Shown here piece after piece: positions 54,694 to 62,723 of a DNA stretch of 64,000 nucleotides. The notes under the pieces were generated by a model that saw only the letters and a list, made by a program, of their open reading frames with translations, was not told the origin of the DNA and made no database searches. The stretch's first letter is position 1. Each line of letters starts with the position of its first letter. The position numbers were made by a program, and so were the translations under genes. Origin of the DNA: Roseovarius sp. MMSF_3281 (lineage in GTDB: Bacteria > Pseudomonadota > Alphaproteobacteria > Rhodobacterales > Rhodobacteraceae); assembly GCF_030733685.1 (NCBI RefSeq), contig NZ_JASHIM010000011.1, forward strand, positions 57,444-121,443. Reading direction: 5' to 3'.

Positions 54694-55602
54694 ATGACAG
54701 TCAAAGGTAATGAGAGCCGGTGTGGCATGTGGCGCATCGTGATGGTGGGTGCCGGGGCGCTGTTTCTTTCGGCATGTGATGAAAGCGGGCAGTTTGCCAA
54801 TCCTTTCCAGAACACGGCCCCGACCGGCGAGGAGGCCGCCACGGGCGAGACATCCTCGGTCAAGCTGGTGGAGCGCGATGTCGAGGCGCCGGATGTTTTT
54901 CAGGTCACCGATATGGGGCTTTGGGATGGCCGCCCCTCGCTGGGCGGGGTTTGGGTGGCGCACCCGGACGTGAAAGAGCCCGAGCGGGTGATCATCCGCA
55001 ACAACGAGAATTCAAAGTTCGTGATCGGGGCCCTGTTCCGCCGCGAGCGTGAAAACCCCGGCCCGGTTTTGCAGGTGTCGTCGGATGCGGCGACCGCGCT
55101 GGGCATGTTGGCGGGGGCGCCGGCACAATTGAACGTCACGGCCCTGCGGCGCGAGGAAGCGCAGGATCCGGCGGCGGCCCCGGCGGCGGCGGCCCCGGCC
55201 GGTGAGCTGGATGCTCCGGACAGTGTTGAGGAAACCACGCTTGGGCCTTCCGGCGCGGTGGCGGGCGCCGCCGCGGCGCTGGACGAGGTGGAAGGCACCA
55301 ACGAGATTACGCCCGCCGCGGCGGCTGCACCGTCGCCGTCGCCCGAACCGCGGCCCAAGGCCTCGTCGCTGGACAAGCCCTATATCCAGATCGGGATTTT
55401 CAGCGTCGAGGAGAATGCCCGCAATACCGCGACCGCCATGCGCCAGGCAGGGATGGTTCCCGTGGTGAAAGAGCAAACCTCGCAAGGAAAGACATTCTGG
55501 CGGGTGATCGTCGGGCCGGCGGCGTCGACCTCGGAACGTTCGGTTCTTTTGAAGAAGATCAAGGGGGTAGGATTCGACGATGCCTATCCCGTTACAAACT
55601 AG
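54694..55602 (+). CDS. SPOR-domain lipoprotein (RlpA-like)
   Basis: 302 residues. A lipobox (VMVGAGALFLSACDES, Cys28) is followed by a segment like the RlpA double-psi barrel (GVWVAHPDVKEPERVIIRNN, then VLQVSSDAATALGMLAGAPA), an A/P/E-rich linker, and a C-terminal SPOR domain (YIQIGIFSVEENARNTATAM, then FWRVIVGPAAS). SPOR domains bind denuded glycan at the septum. It starts the cluster with the D,D-carboxypeptidase 13 bp downstream. The lytic aspartate of RlpA is not evident, so activity is uncertain. Confidence 0.85.
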   Translation: MTVKGNESRCGMWRIVMVGAGALFLSACDESGQFANPFQNTAPTGEEAATGETSSVKLVERDVEAPDVFQVTDMGLWDGRPSLGGVWVAHPDVKEPERVIIRNNENSKFVIGALFRRERENPGPVLQVSSDAATALGMLAGAPAQLNVTALRREEAQDPAAAPAAAAPAGELDAPDSVEETTLGPSGAVAGAAAALDEVEGTNEITPAAAAAPSPSPEPRPKASSLDKPYIQIGIFSVEENARNTATAMRQAGMVPVVKEQTSQGKTFWRVIVGPAASTSERSVLLKKIKGVGFDDAYPVTN

Positions 55603-55615
55603 GGGCTGATCCGCC

Positions 55616-56782
55616 ATGATCCGCATCTGCAGAGTTTTCGCCGCGTTGCTTTTGACCGTTGCGGTGGCCTTGCCCGCGCAGGCCTTCGATACGCGTGCCA
55701 AGGCGGCCTTCGTGATGGACATGAGCACCGGCACGGTGCTTCTGAGCAAGAATGCCGATCAACCCTTGCCGCCGGCCTCGATGTCCAAGCTGATGACGCT
55801 TTACGTGGCTTTCGAGGCCATCCGCGACGGGCGGCTGACGCTGGATGAACGCCTTCCGGTGTCGCGCCATGCCATGAGCTATGGTGGTTCGACCATGTTT
55901 CTGGACACCACCGACCGGGTGCGGGTGGAAGACCTGTTGCGCGGGATCATCGTGTTGTCGGGCAACGATGCCTGCGCGGTGATTGCCGAAGCGCTGAGCC
56001 CCGATGGCACCGAGGCGGGGTTTGCCCGCTTCATGACCCAACGGGCGCGGCAGATGGGCATGACCAATTCCACTTTCGCCAATTCGAACGGCTGGCCCGC
56101 CGCCGGCCACCGGATGAGCATGCGCGATCTGGCGCTCCTTTCGCGCCACCTGATCGAGGATTTCCCCGGCTTTTACCCGATGTTCGCGGAAACGGAATTT
56201 GCCTTTGACGGGCGCGCCCCGCAGAACGTGCACAACCGCAACCCGCTTTTGGGGTTGGGCATAGGGGCCGATGGTCTCAAGACCGGGCACACGCAGGAGG
56301 CGGGCTATGGCCTGACCGGATCGGCCAAGCAGGGTGATCGGCGGATTGTTTTCGTCATCTCGGGGCTTGAGACGACACGCGCCCGTGCCGAAGAGGCCGA
56401 AAGCATCGTCAACTGGGCCTTTCGCCAGTTCGTGGAAAAGCCCATTATCAGCGCCGGTACCGAGGTGGCGCGCGCCGACGTCTGGATGGGCGATGCCACC
56501 AGCGTGGGCATGACCCCGGCGGAGGATGTCATCACGCTTGTCCCGGTTCTGGGCAGCGATGAATTGCAGGCCGAGGTCGTGTATCACGGCCCGCTGCATG
56601 CGCCGATAGAAAAGGGCGACCCCCTTGGGGAACTGGTGTTCGCCCCCGGTGAATTGCCCGAAACGCGGGTGCCGCTGGTCGCGGTGCGCGATGTGCCGCG
56701 CGGCGGTTTCATGGCGCGGCTGCGGACGGTTTCGGAGCATTTGCTGACGCGGCTGCGCGAAAGGTCCGAGGGCACGCTTTGA
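55616..56782 (+). CDS. dacF: D-alanyl-D-alanine carboxypeptidase (DacA/DacF family)
   Basis: 388 residues. A signal peptide (to about 23, PAQA) leads to the three penicillin-binding motifs: SMSK (S55, K58), LSGNDAC (SGN) and GLKTGHTQEAG (KTG). A PBP5-type beta domain and a terminal amphipathic helix (GFMARLRTVSEHLLTRLRER) anchor it to the membrane. It trims pentapeptides in peptidoglycan. Its stop overlaps the tmk start. Confidence 0.94.
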   Translation: MIRICRVFAALLLTVAVALPAQAFDTRAKAAFVMDMSTGTVLLSKNADQPLPPASMSKLMTLYVAFEAIRDGRLTLDERLPVSRHAMSYGGSTMFLDTTDRVRVEDLLRGIIVLSGNDACAVIAEALSPDGTEAGFARFMTQRARQMGMTNSTFANSNGWPAAGHRMSMRDLALLSRHLIEDFPGFYPMFAETEFAFDGRAPQNVHNRNPLLGLGIGADGLKTGHTQEAGYGLTGSAKQGDRRIVFVISGLETTRARAEEAESIVNWAFRQFVEKPIISAGTEVARADVWMGDATSVGMTPAEDVITLVPVLGSDELQAEVVYHGPLHAPIEKGDPLGELVFAPGELPETRVPLVAVRDVPRGGFMARLRTVSEHLLTRLRERSEGTL

Positions 56783-57405
56783 GCCTGCCCGGACGGTTCA
56801 TCAGTTTCGAAGGTATCGACGGGTCGGGCAAATCCACCCAGGCGCGGCGGCTGGCCGCGTATCTGGAAGGGCAGGGGCATTCCGTTGTGCTGACCCGCGA
56901 ACCGGGCGGCAGCCCCGGGGCGGAAGATATCCGTGCCTTGGTTCTGGAAGGCGACCCCGACCGCTGGTCGCCCGAGACCGAGCTTTTGCTGTTCACCGCC
57001 GCGCGCCGGGATCATCTGGAGCGCACCATCCGGCCCGCGCTTGAGGCCGGGCAAATCGTCATCTGTGATCGCTTTGCCGACAGCACCCGCATGTATCAAG
57101 GCCTTCGCCTTACGGGCCTGCGCGCTTTGGTCGATCAACTGCACGACCTGATGATCGGGCAGGAGCCGGACCTGACCGTGCTGATCGACATGGACCCCGA
57201 AATTGGCCTGTCACGCGCCCTTGGGCGCAATGGCGGGGAGGAACGGTTCGAATCCTTCGGCAATGACCTTCAGGCCAGGATGCGTGCCGGGTTTCTGGAC
57301 CTCGCGGCGGAATTCCCCGACCGTTTCGTCACCATCGACGGTGGCCGCGAGTTGGAGGAGGTGGCCGAGGATGTCACCCGCGCCGTGACAGGGTGGCTGG
57401 CATGA
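56779..57405 (+). CDS. tmk: Thymidylate kinase
   Basis: 208 residues from a TTG start that overlaps the preceding TGA (TTGA). The P-loop is FEGIDGSGKSTQ, the DR[YF] type motif is IVICDRFADSTRMYQG, and LREPGG is present as LTREPGGSPGAEDIR. It makes dTDP for DNA synthesis. The gene order dac-tmk-holB-tatD is common in Rhodobacteraceae. Confidence 0.96.
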   Translation: MSLPGRFISFEGIDGSGKSTQARRLAAYLEGQGHSVVLTREPGGSPGAEDIRALVLEGDPDRWSPETELLLFTAARRDHLERTIRPALEAGQIVICDRFADSTRMYQGLRLTGLRALVDQLHDLMIGQEPDLTVLIDMDPEIGLSRALGRNGGEERFESFGNDLQARMRAGFLDLAAEFPDRFVTIDGGRELEEVAEDVTRAVTGWLA

Positions 57406-58553
57406 GCGACGACGGCACCCCGCTTCCCGACCGCATAGAAGGCGCACCGCATCCGCGCGAAACCCAACGCCTGATCGGGCAGGGGGCCGCCGAGCAAGGG
57501 TTCTTGGAGGCCTTCAATACGGGCCGTTTGCATCATGGCTGGCTGATCACCGGGCCGCGGGGTGTGGGCAAGGCGACGCTGGCATGGCGGATCGCGCGCT
57601 TCCTTTTGGCCACCCCGCTGGAAGATGACGGCGGGCTTTTCGGAGATGCCCCGCCACGGCCCGACAGCTTGGACATCGACCCCGACCATCCTGTCGCCCG
57701 CCGTATCATGGCAGGCTCGGACCCCGGGCTTTACCTTGTGCGCCGGGGGGGCGCGGGCAGCAGTGACCGCGACCGCGACAAGAATTTCGAGGAGGGCAAG
57801 TTTTCGCAAGACATCCGGGTCAGCGAAATCCGGGGCCTCGCCAAGTTTATCCACCTCAGCTCCACCGAGGGGGGGCGGCGGGTGGTGATCGTCGATGCCG
57901 CCGACGAGATGAACACGCAAGCCGCCAACGCCCTGCTGAAGATGCTGGAAGAGCCGCCGGCGCGCACCACGCTTTTACTGGTCAGTCACCAACCCTCGCG
58001 CCTGTTGCCGACCATCCGTTCGCGTTGTCGCGAATTGCGGCTTTCGGCGCTGAACGCGCAAGACATGGCGCAGGCCCTCAGCCAAGCCGGGGTCGAGCCG
58101 GGGGGCGATACCACGGCCCTTGCCGAGCTTTCCGGCGGCTCGGTGGGGGAGGCCGTACGCCTGATGAACCTTGGCGGTTTGCAAATCTACGCCGAACTGG
58201 TGGCGATCTTCCAAGGCTTGCCGCGCCCCGACCGCGCCCGTGCCCTCAAACTGGCCGAGGCGGCGGCGACCCGTGGGGCAGAGGATAAGCTTGACCTGCT
58301 GATCTGGCTGGTGGACCTGTTTCTTTCGCGCCTTGCCCGCTGTGGCGCGCTTGGCCCGCCGCAGGTCGAAGCCGCCCCCGGCGAGGCGGAATTGTTCACC
58401 CGGTTGGCCCCGCACCCCCAAGCGGGCCGCGCATGGGCCGATTGTGCGCAGGAGGTCGGCGCGCGAAGCCGCCACGGGCGGGCGGTCAACCTTGACCCTG
58501 CCGCGCTGGTCCTAGATACCGTGTTCAAGATTCAGCAAACCGCGGCGGGATAA
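57402..58553 (+). CDS. holB: DNA polymerase III delta' subunit
   Basis: 383 residues from ATG 57402, which overlaps the tmk stop (ATGA); a GTG at 57393 is the alternative. The AAA+ fold shows ITGPRGVGKATLAWRIARFL (Walker A) and VIVDAADEMNTQAANALLKM with the clamp-loader LEEPP motif (MLEEPPARTTLLLVSHQPSR), then an SRC motif (TIRSRCRELRL). It is part of the clamp loader that places the beta clamp. Confidence 0.95.
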   Translation: MSDDGTPLPDRIEGAPHPRETQRLIGQGAAEQGFLEAFNTGRLHHGWLITGPRGVGKATLAWRIARFLLATPLEDDGGLFGDAPPRPDSLDIDPDHPVARRIMAGSDPGLYLVRRGGAGSSDRDRDKNFEEGKFSQDIRVSEIRGLAKFIHLSSTEGGRRVVIVDAADEMNTQAANALLKMLEEPPARTTLLLVSHQPSRLLPTIRSRCRELRLSALNAQDMAQALSQAGVEPGGDTTALAELSGGSVGEAVRLMNLGGLQIYAELVAIFQGLPRPDRARALKLAEAAATRGAEDKLDLLIWLVDLFLSRLARCGALGPPQVEAAPGEAELFTRLAPHPQAGRAWADCAQEVGARSRHGRAVNLDPAALVLDTVFKIQQTAAG

Positions 58554-58577
58554 TCGGCCCGCCATGCATGGGGCGAC

Positions 58578-59384
58578 ATGACCGACACGATCCAGATCAC
58601 CGACAGCCACTGCCACCTTGATTTCCCCGATTTCGACGAGGAACGCCCCGCCGTTATCGACCGCGCGGTCGAGGCGGGTGTGACCCGCATGGTCACCATC
58701 TGCACCAAGCTGCGGCTTGAACCCCAAGTGCGCGCCATTGCAGAGGAATTCGCGCCCGTCTTCTATGCCGCCGGCACCCACCCGATGAGCGCCGCCGATG
58801 AGCCGATGACGACGGTGGAGGAGTTGGTGCAACTGGCCCAACACCCCAAGTTCGTGGGTGTTGGCGAGACGGGCCTTGATTATCACTACACCGCTGAAAG
58901 CGCCGAGGTTCAAAAGCAAAGCCTGCGGGTGCATATCGAAGCGGCGCAGGAAACCGGCCTGCCGCTGATCATCCATGCCCGGGCGGCGGACGACGACATG
59001 GCGCGCATCCTGACCGAGGGCTACAAGGCCAAGCCCTATAGCTGCGTGATGCACTGCTTTTCGTCCGGGGCCGAACTGGCCAGAACGGCCATCGACCTTG
59101 GGTTTTACCTGTCGATGTCGGGCATCGCGGCCTTTCCCAAGTCCACGGACCTGCGCGAGATTTTCGCCGCCGCCCCGGTGGAGCGTATCCTTGTTGAAAC
59201 CGATGCGCCCTATCTTGCGCCGCCGCCCTATCGCGGCAAGCGGAACGAGCCTGCCTATACCTTGCACACCGCCCAGAAAGGCGCCGAGGTTTTCGGCATG
59301 GACTGGCCCGATTTCGCCGCGCAGACGCAGGCCAATTTCGACCGCCTCTTCTGGAAAGCGGCCAAGTATGAGGCCGCTGCGTAA
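58578..59384 (+). CDS. tatD: TatD-family metal-dependent hydrolase
   Basis: 268 residues of the TIM-barrel amidohydrolase fold. Metal ligands are in ITDSHCHLDFPDF (HxH), VGETGLDYHYT (Glu), GLPLIIHARAADDDM and the late VETDAPYLAPPPYRGKRNEP. TatD members are 3'-5' exonucleases or other phosphodiesterases. It follows holB by 24 bp, and its stop overlaps the next start (TAATG). Confidence 0.94.
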   Translation: MTDTIQITDSHCHLDFPDFDEERPAVIDRAVEAGVTRMVTICTKLRLEPQVRAIAEEFAPVFYAAGTHPMSAADEPMTTVEELVQLAQHPKFVGVGETGLDYHYTAESAEVQKQSLRVHIEAAQETGLPLIIHARAADDDMARILTEGYKAKPYSCVMHCFSSGAELARTAIDLGFYLSMSGIAAFPKSTDLREIFAAAPVERILVETDAPYLAPPPYRGKRNEPAYTLHTAQKGAEVFGMDWPDFAAQTQANFDRLFWKAAKYEAAA

Positions 59385-60181
59385 TGGGCGAATTGCGCTT
59401 CACCATCCTTGGCTGCGGGTCGTCGGGCGGGGTGCCGCGCCTTGGCGACAACTGGGGCGATTGTGACCCCGAGAACCCCCGCAACAACCGCCGCCGCTGT
59501 TCGCTTCTGATCGAACGCGAGGGCGAGGGCGGTATCACCCGTGTGCTGATCGACACCTCGCCCGACCTGCGCGCGCAATTGCTGGACGCCGGGGTGGGGG
59601 AGTTGGACGCGGTGCTTTACACCCACAGCCATGCCGACCACGTTCACGGCCTCGACGATCTGCGGATGATCGTTTTCAACATGAAACAGCGCCTGCCGGT
59701 CTGGGCCGATGGCGATACGCAGAACGCGCTTTACGCGCGCTTCGGCTATGCCTTCATCCAACCCGAGGACAGCCCCTATCCGCCGATCCTCGACATGCAC
59801 ACCATCGACGGTGACGTGACCATCGAGGGCGCGGGCGGGCCGGTGACGCTGACGCCTTTCGAGGTCAACCACGGCTCGATCGAGGCGCTGGGCTTCAAGG
59901 TGAACAATCTGGCCTACCTGCCGGATGTGGCCCGGATCCCCGAGGATGTCTGGCCGGTGTTGGAGGGGCTGGACTGCTGGATACTGGATGCGCTGCGCCG
60001 CACCCCGCATCCCACCCATTCGCATCTTGAACAGTCGCTGGAATGGATCGCCCGCGCCGCGCCCAAGCGCGCGGTGCTGACCAACATGCATATCGACATG
60101 GATTACCAAACGCTGGTCGAGGAAACCCCCGATCATATCACGCCTGCCTATGACGGCATGACGCTGACTTTCCCGGTCTGA
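59384..60181 (+). CDS. MBL-fold hydrolase (PhnP-like)
   Basis: 265 residues. It begins FTILGCGSSGGVPRLGDNWG, a pattern shared with PhnP-type phosphodiesterases. The zinc motif is YTHSHADHVHGLDDLR, and late ligands lie in NMHIDMDYQTL. It also has the GDCDPENPRNNRRRCSLL insertion of the group. PhnP cleaves cyclic ribose phosphates in phosphonate breakdown, but many relatives lack phn genes, as here. Translationally coupled to tatD. Confidence 0.9.
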   Translation: MGELRFTILGCGSSGGVPRLGDNWGDCDPENPRNNRRRCSLLIEREGEGGITRVLIDTSPDLRAQLLDAGVGELDAVLYTHSHADHVHGLDDLRMIVFNMKQRLPVWADGDTQNALYARFGYAFIQPEDSPYPPILDMHTIDGDVTIEGAGGPVTLTPFEVNHGSIEALGFKVNNLAYLPDVARIPEDVWPVLEGLDCWILDALRRTPHPTHSHLEQSLEWIARAAPKRAVLTNMHIDMDYQTLVEETPDHITPAYDGMTLTFPV

Positions 60182-60186
60182 CCGCG

Positions 60187-61116
60187 ATGCAGGCGCTGAT
60201 CGAGGTTATCTTACCGGTTTTCGTGGTCATCGGCTTTGGCTACCTGGCGGTCTGGCGTGGCTGGTTCTCGCAGGCCGGGGTTGATGGGCTGATGAAGTTC
60301 ACCCAGAATTTCGCCATTCCCTGCCTTCTGTTTACCGCCATCGCCCGGCTTGACCTGGGCCAGCATTTCGATTGGCGGTTGCTGCTCAGCTTCTATACCG
60401 GGGCCTTGACGGGGTTCCTTCTGGGCCTGTTCGGCGCGCGGTTTATTTTTGGCCGCGATTGGGAAGATTGCGTTGCCATCGGGTTTTGTTGCCTTTTTTC
60501 CAACTCGGTGCTTCTGGGCTTGCCGATCACCGAACGCGCCTATGGCGTGGAGGCATTGGAGGCCAACTATGCCATCATCGCCGTCCACTCGCCCTTTTGC
60601 TACGGCATCGGCATCACGGTGATGGAGGTGCTGCGCGCGCGCGGCACGCCGGGCCGGGCGCTGGTGGGCAAGGTGCTGAAGGCGATGTTCTCCAACGCGT
60701 TGATCATCGGCATCGCGGCGGGGTTTTTCGTCAACCTCACCGGGGTGCCGATCCCCGGCATCCTGCAGGAGGGGCTGGACATGATGGTGCGCGCGGCCCT
60801 GCCTGCGGCACTTTTCGGCCTTGGGGGCGTGCTGGTGCAATACCGCCCCGAGGGGGATTTGCGCATCGTGCTTTACGTCTGCGCCGTGGCGCTTCTGGCG
60901 CATCCACTGGTGACAAGCCTGCTTGGCCGGGGCTTGGGCCTTTCCACCGAGGGCTACCGCTCGGCCATCCTGACCGGGGCCATGGCCCCGGGCATCAACG
61001 CCTATATCTTCGCCAACATGTACGGCCGCGCCCGCCGCGTCGCCGCCTCGGCGGTTTTGATCGCCACGGGGGTGTCGATCCTGACGACCTGGATGTGGTT
61101 GGGGACTTTGCCATAG
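60187..61116 (+). CDS. AEC-family transporter
   Basis: 309 residues with about ten helices. The family start is LIEVILPVFVVIGFGYLAVW, with FTQNFAIPCLLFTAIARLDL, LPITERAYG and GMAP-like AILTGAMAPGINAYIFANMY. AEC carriers export organic acids or amino acids such as malonate or auxin-like compounds. Begins five bases after the MBL gene, so it ends the operon. Confidence 0.9.
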   Translation: MQALIEVILPVFVVIGFGYLAVWRGWFSQAGVDGLMKFTQNFAIPCLLFTAIARLDLGQHFDWRLLLSFYTGALTGFLLGLFGARFIFGRDWEDCVAIGFCCLFSNSVLLGLPITERAYGVEALEANYAIIAVHSPFCYGIGITVMEVLRARGTPGRALVGKVLKAMFSNALIIGIAAGFFVNLTGVPIPGILQEGLDMMVRAALPAALFGLGGVLVQYRPEGDLRIVLYVCAVALLAHPLVTSLLGRGLGLSTEGYRSAILTGAMAPGINAYIFANMYGRARRVAASAVLIATGVSILTTWMWLGTLP

Positions 61117-61323
61117 CGCTCATCGCTGCGCGCTTTGTGAACTCGTATTAAGCCCTGAATTTTAACGCCTATTGCGATATTTCTATGGGTGAAATGAAGT
61201 CGTCGATTGATAGGCTCTGCCGAACAATTGTTGCCTGCACTTCAATCAGATATTGCTACGGTGGTCGGAAATTTTGGGAGATAAAAATTGGCGAAATGTG
61301 CAGGGTGCGAAACATAGATTGGC

Positions 61324-61764
61324 ATGTTCAATTCTTATGGCCCGGGTGGGGCCTATTGTAAGCGGTGTAACAAAGAGCGTCTTGTGGACAGTGATAGCCC
61401 TAAAGTTCAGGAAAGGAGGGCCAGAGATGCCGGAATTGAAGCCGTCATACTTACAACTGAAACCTATCCAGAGGGCATAAAGATCACCGAGCGGATAGAG
61501 GTGATCACTGCGGAATGCGCGTTTGGTATGAATATCTTCAAAGACCTCTTCGCCGGCGTCCGTGATGTTGTTGGAGGTCGGTCTGAGGCGGTTCAAAAAA
61601 CTTTGAGGGATAGTAGAAGGACGGCTCTTTATGAACTCAAGCGCGAAGCTCATGAAGTGGGGGCCAACGCCGTGATCGGGATAGATCTAGACTACGTCGA
61701 GTTGGCGTCAGCGGGAAATATGATTCTACTGGTCGCAAGTGGTACTGCTGTAAAGGTCGAGTAA
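61324..61764 (+). CDS. YbjQ/UPF0145-family protein, N-terminal zinc ribbon broken by amber codon
   Basis: 146 residues from ATG 61324. The YbjQ-type domain (about 40-146) has VILTTETYPEGIKITERIEV, AFGMNIFKDLFAGVRDVVGG, and VGANAVIGIDLDYVELASAG. The N terminus begins mid zinc ribbon, with one CxxC (YCKRC). The other half is upstream in the same frame: TTG at 61288, with GGGAG before it, gives KCAGCET, then TAG (61315-61317), then IGMFNS. So the natural start seems to be 61288 and an amber codon now interrupts it. ATG 61324 has no ribosome site. Either a young pseudogene or reinitiation. The region has lower GC than the rest. Confidence 0.75.
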   Translation: MFNSYGPGGAYCKRCNKERLVDSDSPKVQERRARDAGIEAVILTTETYPEGIKITERIEVITAECAFGMNIFKDLFAGVRDVVGGRSEAVQKTLRDSRRTALYELKREAHEVGANAVIGIDLDYVELASAGNMILLVASGTAVKVE

Positions 61765-62346
61765 GACTCGATCAGTTTGCAAACTTAGTTTGCGCACATT
61801 TCCAAGTTATGCGTGAAAATTCGGTACAACCTTTCCCGCAATCCTAGCATACCTTATTAAAATCCGTAGGAACTTATGAGGGTGTCCAGAGCAGGGAAAC
61901 GTATCACAAGCCCTTTCTCGACGAGTATTCTGCAGAAACCCAAGGCGCGGAACCAAGGCCGAAGGCCGCCGCGCCATCGCCGGGCCGCCTCCTTGGCCCG
62001 GCGATTGGGTTGGCCTTGATGCATCGCGTATGTGTTGCGCGCCAGTGACGTGGATAAAGCGCTTTTGCCCAAACGCTGGATCGCCGCGCCGCGGCCCGTC
62101 GCCGCCGCGGCTCTTCAAAGATGGCTGAAGATATGGATTGTCCAAAAGCCGCCTGTCATAAACACCTATCCTTTGCGAAGACATCTGTAAGGTTGGACGA
62201 TCTCTCCCGTCAAAACGTAGGTTTTGTACGAAACCCACCGCAGGCCCTGTTCCCTCGCCGGGGTACAGACAAAACATACCGATGCGATACAGACAGGGGC
62301 TTTGGTGGTTACCAATGGGCCAGGGGCGACCCGCCCGGCCATGGGA
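61765..62346. other. Intergenic region with palindromic element
   Basis: About 580 bp between the YbjQ gene and the ArsR gene. A minus-strand frame at 61807-62277 is probably spurious; it crosses the hairpin element at 61954-62018 and matches no family. The element has the look of an interspersed palindrome. No other gene or RNA was seen. Confidence 0.5.
61954..62018. repeat. Nested palindromic element
   Basis: An 11-bp perfect stem, ATCGCCGGGCC (61976-61986) with GGCCCGGCGAT (61995-62005), sits inside an outer CAAGGCC/GGCCTTG pair (61954-61960 and 62012-62018). A small GGCC-GAA-GGCC hairpin lies in between. Such nested GC palindromes often recur between genes; whether this one does in this genome cannot be seen here. 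Confidence 0.55.
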
Positions 62347-62661
62347 TCACCCGCAGAATTGCCGGTACAAAAGTTCGATCAATTCCTGGGTCTTTTCATC
62401 GGCCAGACGGTAGTAGATCGTCTTGCCCTCGCGGCGCGTGGCGACCCGGCCTTCCTGCCGCAGCCGGGCCAATATCTGGCTGACCGCCGCCTGTCGCATG
62501 TTCAAAAGCGCCTCCAGCTCGCCCACCGATTTCTCGCCCGATCCCAGGTGGCAGAGCGTCATCAACCGCCCTTCATGCGCCACGGTCTTGAGGAACGCTG
62601 CCGCCTCCTTGGCGCTTTGTTCCATTTCCGTCGGCGGGGCGATGGTTTCGGGTTTGGTCAC
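62347..62661 (-). CDS. ArsR-family regulator with SqrR/BigR-like cysteine pair
   Basis: 104 residues with a winged HTH (SVGELEALLNMRQAAVSQILA, with a wing RREGKTIYYRL). Two cysteines, C37 (LMTLCHLGSGEKS) and C103 (RQFCG), are 66 residues apart, the same spacing as C41 and C107 in SqrR, where persulfides join them in a polysulfide bridge. It lacks the usual CxCxxC of ArsR metal sensors. It may therefore sense sulfane sulfur. No sulfide-oxidation gene is adjacent in the window. Upstream is the enolase-superfamily gene (62 bp gap), on the same strand. Confidence 0.87.
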   Translation of the reverse strand: MTKPETIAPPTEMEQSAKEAAAFLKTVAHEGRLMTLCHLGSGEKSVGELEALLNMRQAAVSQILARLRQEGRVATRREGKTIYYRLADEKTQELIELLYRQFCG

Positions 62662-62723
62662 TTGGGTCGTCCTGATGCTGCGCGTTTGGCCTTATTTAAC
62701 ACGGGCCTTCGCAAAGGCCCAGA

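Noticed and set aside
61807..62277. 156-codon minus-strand frame between the YbjQ and ArsR genes
   Set aside because: It crosses a hairpin element, has no ribosome site and matches no family.
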